Shown: one piece after another, positions 5,537-8,467 of the stretch | How positions within the stretch are numbered: position 1 is the stretch's first letter | Layout: the number at the start of each line of letters is the position of its first letter | Assembly (NCBI GenBank): GCA_025935445.1 | Contig: JAICVG010000034.1 | Location: 1-8,467 of the forward strand | Origin: Nitrososphaera sp. | GTDB lineage: Archaea > Thermoproteota > Nitrososphaeria > Nitrososphaerales > Nitrososphaeraceae | Length of the DNA stretch: 8,467 nt | Reading direction: 5' to 3' | Notes under the pieces: generated by a model | Seen by the model: only the letters and a program-made list of their open reading frames with translations | The model's database searches: none | What the model was told of the DNA's origin: nothing | Position numbers and translations under genes: made by a program

Positions 5537-6889
5537 TTACTCTATCTCTCCGCCTTCTTCTCGGAACAACTGATCGTATGTTGTCCCCTTCCTTACCAGC
5601 CTGAACTTGCCGTCACTATTCTTCATTACTATGGGAGGCTTAGTCTGACAGTGGAATGGCATGTTGAATACTACAGAGTATGCGCCTACATTGTAGAACG
5701 ATACATACCGTCCAACTTCCGACTCGCTTAGGTTGGACACTTTTGAAAGCGGGAAAACGTCGTATGTATCGCAGAGTCTTCCTGCTAGATGAGTATTCTT
5801 TACAGTAGCAAGTGCAGTCGTCTTATCTTTGCTGTCTGATACTACTGGCACTACTTCTTGTGGGTATTCTTGCTTTAATAGTGCAGCATCAAGTAGGATA
5901 TGGTAGCCTGCGTCCACAATTACTATCTTGTGCTCGTTATATTCTTTGGTATTCACTATCCTTGAAACAAGGATTGACGATTCTGCCACTAGGAAGCGGC
6001 CGCTTTCGATCATGAGAGTAGATGTACCGTGCGTTTCTGCTAGCTGATTCAGCTTGCTGATATGGTTTTCAGCCATCTGCGCTGGAGTTGGCACAGGGTC
6101 ATTGTAGAATATTGGCGTTCCGCCACCAATGTCAAATGTATTGACCTGAAGAGCAGGGTTTTCTTTTTTCATTTTGATTATGAATGTATCCATTTTGTCC
6201 AGCGCATGGGTATAGCATGAAAAGTCAGTGATTTGAGATCCTAGGTGAAAATGAAAGCCTTCGAACTTCAAGAGATCGCTTCCCATCAAATGCTTGATCA
6301 TCTTAGCTGCGCTGTCTATAGTTCCGCCGTTGAATGGCACTCCAAACTTGCTGTTTCTATACGAAGCGCGAACTTCGGCCTTGACGCCCACTTCCGGGTT
6401 CACACGTATCATTGTCAGTGGTGCTGCTCCTCCTCCTACCTTGCTTGCAGCCTTGGATAAGTTTGTCATCCCATTAAAAGAACTGACAACAATCCTTCTA
6501 ACGCCGCTTTGTAGCACTTCGATATACTCTTCTAGCTCTTCTGTGACACTTGTATAGATTACATTCTCCGGGTCTGCCTTGCACTGCTTGATGAAGTAGA
6601 GCTCGCCAAGAGATGTCAGGTCAAATGCTATGCCGTCCTTCATGAATGCTTTGACTACAGCAGGTGTAAAGTTGGCCTTGATCGAGTACGCTACTTTGAC
6701 CTGACCCTTGAACTTTGAATATGCCTTGTGTATCTCTTTTGCTTTTGCATGAAGTGTATCCTCGTCAATCAGATAAAGTGGTGTGCCATACTGTGCGACC
6801 AGTTTGTTAATGTCAATGGGCTTAACAAAGCGATTTAGATTAACTATTGTTGGTTTTTCTACGAGTTGGATTTGAGAATTTTCAACCAA
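5537..6889 (-). CDS. Fold-type III PLP-dependent decarboxylase, DAP/ornithine decarboxylase family, substrate uncertain
   Basis: This 450-residue protein has the alanine-racemase-like barrel plus C-terminal beta domain of the Orn/Lys/Arg/DAP decarboxylase family 2. Lys71 in YSIKANFTP is the PLP lysine. HFHLGSQI at 213-220, DIGGGTP at 253-259, ESGRFLVA at 295-302 and GAY at 402-404 are family motifs for PLP stacking, phosphate binding and the active-site Tyr. Automatic annotation would probably say lysA. However, the Arg-Pro-x-Leu-Tyr block that follows DAG in diaminopimelate decarboxylases reads D334-A-A-L-L338, and Cys-Glu-Ser reads Cys373-Asp374-Thr, closer to the Cys-Asp of ornithine decarboxylase. 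The substrate is therefore left open. The start is TTG 6889: a TAA lies three codons upstream, and no ATG occurs in frame until codon 141, beyond the PLP lysine. It appears to have its own promoter. Confidence 0.9.
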   Translation of the reverse strand: MVENSQIQLVEKPTIVNLNRFVKPIDINKLVAQYGTPLYLIDEDTLHAKAKEIHKAYSKFKGQVKVAYSIKANFTPAVVKAFMKDGIAFDLTSLGELYFIKQCKADPENVIYTSVTEELEEYIEVLQSGVRRIVVSSFNGMTNLSKAASKVGGGAAPLTMIRVNPEVGVKAEVRASYRNSKFGVPFNGGTIDSAAKMIKHLMGSDLLKFEGFHFHLGSQITDFSCYTHALDKMDTFIIKMKKENPALQVNTFDIGGGTPIFYNDPVPTPAQMAENHISKLNQLAETHGTSTLMIESGRFLVAESSILVSRIVNTKEYNEHKIVIVDAGYHILLDAALLKQEYPQEVVPVVSDSKDKTTALATVKNTHLAGRLCDTYDVFPLSKVSNLSESEVGRYVSFYNVGAYSVVFNMPFHCQTKPPIVMKNSDGKFRLVRKGTTYDQLFREEGGEIE

Positions 6890-6923
6890 TTTCTTTTAGT
6901 TACGTGTATCATAAAACCAATAA

Positions 6924-6931
6924 CTTAAAAA
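6924..6931 (-). promoter_or_regulatory. BRE/TATA-like element for the decarboxylase gene
   Basis: The minus strand reads CAAATG then TTTTTAAG, a fair match to an archaeal BRE plus TATA box. Its centre is about 38 nt before TTG 6889, predicting a leader of roughly 10-12 nt. A second weaker AT block (TTTTAT, within 6911-6918) is about 25 nt from the start codon and would instead give a leaderless message. Confidence 0.4.
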
Positions 6932-6999
6932 CATTTGCCCCCTAGCAAGAGAGTTCTTTCTGTGTGTATGTTGGAAATAAATTTTTAGAAATGTACAAC

Positions 7000-7026
7000 A
7001 AAAAAGAGAAAGAAGAAAAAAGAAGA
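7000..7026 (-). terminator. Pyrimidine-only tract downstream of cdc48, likely terminator
   Basis: Beginning 14 nt after the cdc48 stop, the minus strand has 27 uninterrupted pyrimidines, including two runs of six T. No hairpin precedes it. U-rich tracts without a stem are the usual intrinsic termination signal in archaea. The rest of the 150-nt gap (6890-7039) holds the decarboxylase promoter; I see no other gene or RNA in it. Confidence 0.6.
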
Positions 7027-7039
7027 TGTGTTGGCTAAC

Positions 7040-8467
7040 TTAACGGTAGTATGGAACTGCCTTTTCTGTAGGCTTGCCTTCTCTCTGTGTCTTGATCTTC
7101 CTTACGGCTTCTTCAAAATGGCGCAACATCACGTGCGCTTCTGACGCGTGTTTGGCTGCTTCTTCCGGCGTCGGGTACTTTGCTAGATATTCATGTAGCA
7201 CAAGTGAGACTGCGGTATTTGCTACTGCACTTGTGTCTGCTCCACTAAAACCTTCAGTCATCTCAGAGATCTTAGCATGGTCCACATCTGGGCCCATCGG
7301 TTTGTCTTTTGCATGTATCTCTAGTATTCTTTGTCTTGCTACTTTGTCTGGCATCGGTACAAACACTATCTTGTCGAACCTGCCGGGACGCAAAAGCGCC
7401 GTGTCAATCATATCTGCTCTATTGGTTGCAGCGATTACTACCACGCCTGAAAGAGCCTGTATGCCGTCAAGCTCTGTCAGGAGCTGTGACACAACCCGTT
7501 CTGTTACCATGCTATCGCCTCCCATACCCCTTGTCGGAGCAATCGAGTCTATTTCGTCAAAGAACACAACACACGGAGCCGCCTGCCTTGCTCTTCTAAA
7601 TATCTCTCTGATACCGCGCTCTGACTCGCCGACCCACTTACTCAGTAGCTCGGGTCCTCTTACACTGATAAAGTTAGCTTCAGACTCTGTTGCTACTGCC
7701 TTTGCAAGTAATGTCTTGCCGGTTCCTGACGGTCCATGCATAAGGACACCTTTTGGCATGGTGTGTCCAAGCTTTGCATACAGATCAGGATATCTCAGCG
7801 GCCACTCAACTGCTTCCTGAAGCTCACGCTTTACCTCTTCTAAGCCTCCAATTGCAGACCACGGAATGTCTGGCGACTCAAGGTATACTTCTCTCATGGC
7901 AGATGGCATGACTTCCTTGATTGCATTTTCAAAGTCGCTCATTGTGACTATCAGCTTGTTGAGCACCTCTGGCGATAGCTTTTCGTCTTCAAGATTAAGC
8001 TCTGGTAATACCCTCCTCAAACACTTCATAGCTGCCTCTTTGCAGAGATATTCTAAGTCTGCGCCAACAAATCCATGCGTCACTCCTGCGACCCTATCTT
8101 GATCTACGTCGGATTCAAGTGGCATATTGCGCGTATGTATTTGCAGTATCTCTAGCCTGCCGCGCTTATCTGGAACTTTAATTTCGATTTCTCTATCAAA
8201 CCTGCCGGGTCTTCTCAGAGCAGGATCAAGTGCATTTGGTCTGTTTGTGGCTGCAATGACAATGACTTTTCCCCTCGCTTCAAGGCCGTCCATTAGCGAC
8301 AGCAGCTGCGACACGACTCTTCTTTCTACTTCGCCTGTAACCTCTTCGCGTTTTGGAGCAATAGAGTCGATCTCGTCTATAAATATAATTGATGGCGCCT
8401 TTTCCTTTGCTTCTTTGAATATTTCTCTCAGCCTAGCTTCTGATTCCCCATAGAATTTGCTCATGAT
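7040..8467 (-). CDS. cdc48: Cdc48/VCP (VAT-type) AAA ATPase, C-terminal part; 5' end outside window
   Basis: A hexameric double-ring unfoldase/segregase. Counting from the Met at 8464, which is internal, the visible part covers most of D1, all of D2 and the C-terminus. D1 shows the pore loop KFYGES (3-8, aromatic Phe-Tyr as in VAT, unlike eukaryotic p97), Walker B IIFIDE (26-31), sensor Asn74 and arginine fingers in RRPGRFD (84-90). D2 shows Walker A GPSGTGKT (244-251, Ser for the usual second Pro), pore loop KWVGES (276-281), Walker B VVFFDE (299-304), ATNR and LLRPGRFD (358-364). The end, after a long helical tail, is Pro-Tyr-Tyr-Arg: a hydrophobic-Tyr-any (HbYX) motif of the kind that docks ATPases on the 20S proteasome. 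The N-domain and D1 Walker A lie beyond 8467; the frame remains open to the edge, where the codon before Met is Ile, as in the family's GPEIMSK segment. Confidence 0.97.
   Translation of the reverse strand: MMSKFYGESEARLREIFKEAKEKAPSIIFIDEIDSIAPKREEVTGEVERRVVSQLLSLMDGLEARGKVIVIAATNRPNALDPALRRPGRFDREIEIKVPDKRGRLEILQIHTRNMPLESDVDQDRVAGVTHGFVGADLEYLCKEAAMKCLRRVLPELNLEDEKLSPEVLNKLIVTMSDFENAIKEVMPSAMREVYLESPDIPWSAIGGLEEVKRELQEAVEWPLRYPDLYAKLGHTMPKGVLMHGPSGTGKTLLAKAVATESEANFISVRGPELLSKWVGESERGIREIFRRARQAAPCVVFFDEIDSIAPTRGMGGDSMVTERVVSQLLTELDGIQALSGVVVIAATNRADMIDTALLRPGRFDKIVFVPMPDKVARQRILEIHAKDKPMGPDVDHAKISEMTEGFSGADTSAVANTAVSLVLHEYLAKYPTPEEAAKHASEAHVMLRHFEEAVRKIKTQREGKPTEKAVPYYR

Noticed and set aside
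7074..7820. Long open frame (248 codons) on the plus strand opposite cdc48
   Set aside because: It is antisense to conserved D2 AAA coding sequence; the translation has no recognisable motif and is low in complexity with much Ser/Leu, as expected for a shadow frame.
8462..8464. ATG (minus strand) as the start of the AAA ATPase
   Set aside because: The Met falls inside the conserved segment just before the D1 pore loop, and the codon before it continues the family match. The true start is beyond the right edge.
1..8467. Search for CRISPR, defence, mobile-element or phage signatures
   Set aside because: No spaced direct repeats, transposase or integrase motifs, tRNA-end attachment sites or toxin/antitoxin-like pairs were found; all coding space is accounted for by core genes.

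Overview
The window looks like chromosomal DNA from an archaeon, most likely an ammonia-oxidising Nitrososphaerota (Thaumarchaeota) of the Nitrososphaera type. That placement is an inference. It rests on an archaeal-style histidine operon, an archaeal long-form HisF, a two-domain Cdc48/VAT-type AAA ATPase, frequent GTG/TTG starts, TATA-like elements placed for leaderless or short-leader transcripts, and a pyrimidine-only tract as a terminator. No tRNA, rRNA, mobile element, CRISPR array or phage gene was seen, and no gap between genes exceeds about 150 bp.

Positions 1-4790 (+ strand) are the distal part of a histidine biosynthesis operon: the last codons of hisD, then hisC, a HAD-family phosphatase, hisB, hisH, hisA and hisF. 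Every junction overlaps (17, 1, 58, 4, 4 and 1 nt), so translation is probably coupled. Together the genes cover the ProFAR isomerase (HisA), IGP synthase (HisF plus HisH), IGP dehydratase (HisB), aminotransferase (HisC) and dehydrogenase (HisD) steps. The HAD protein is the obvious candidate for the missing histidinol-phosphate phosphatase. hisG, hisI and hisE are not in the window and may lie upstream.

Positions 4791-5468 hold a small unassigned gene (+), with its own TATA-like element, converging on an acylphosphatase gene (-). Their stop codons overlap by 4 nt.

Positions 5537-6889 (-) encode a fold-type III PLP decarboxylase that resembles diaminopimelate decarboxylase, but the residues expected to bind the distal carboxylate are replaced. 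Its substrate is probably something else.

Positions 7040-8467 (-) are the 3' two-thirds or so of a cdc48/VCP-like gene that runs off the right edge. Its C-terminus is Tyr-Tyr-Arg, a fit to the HbYX proteasome-docking motif.

Most of the window is ordinary core metabolism and I see no exotic new system. The points most worth checking are the HAD phosphatase and its overprinted junction with hisB, the decarboxylase specificity, and the Cdc48 tail.
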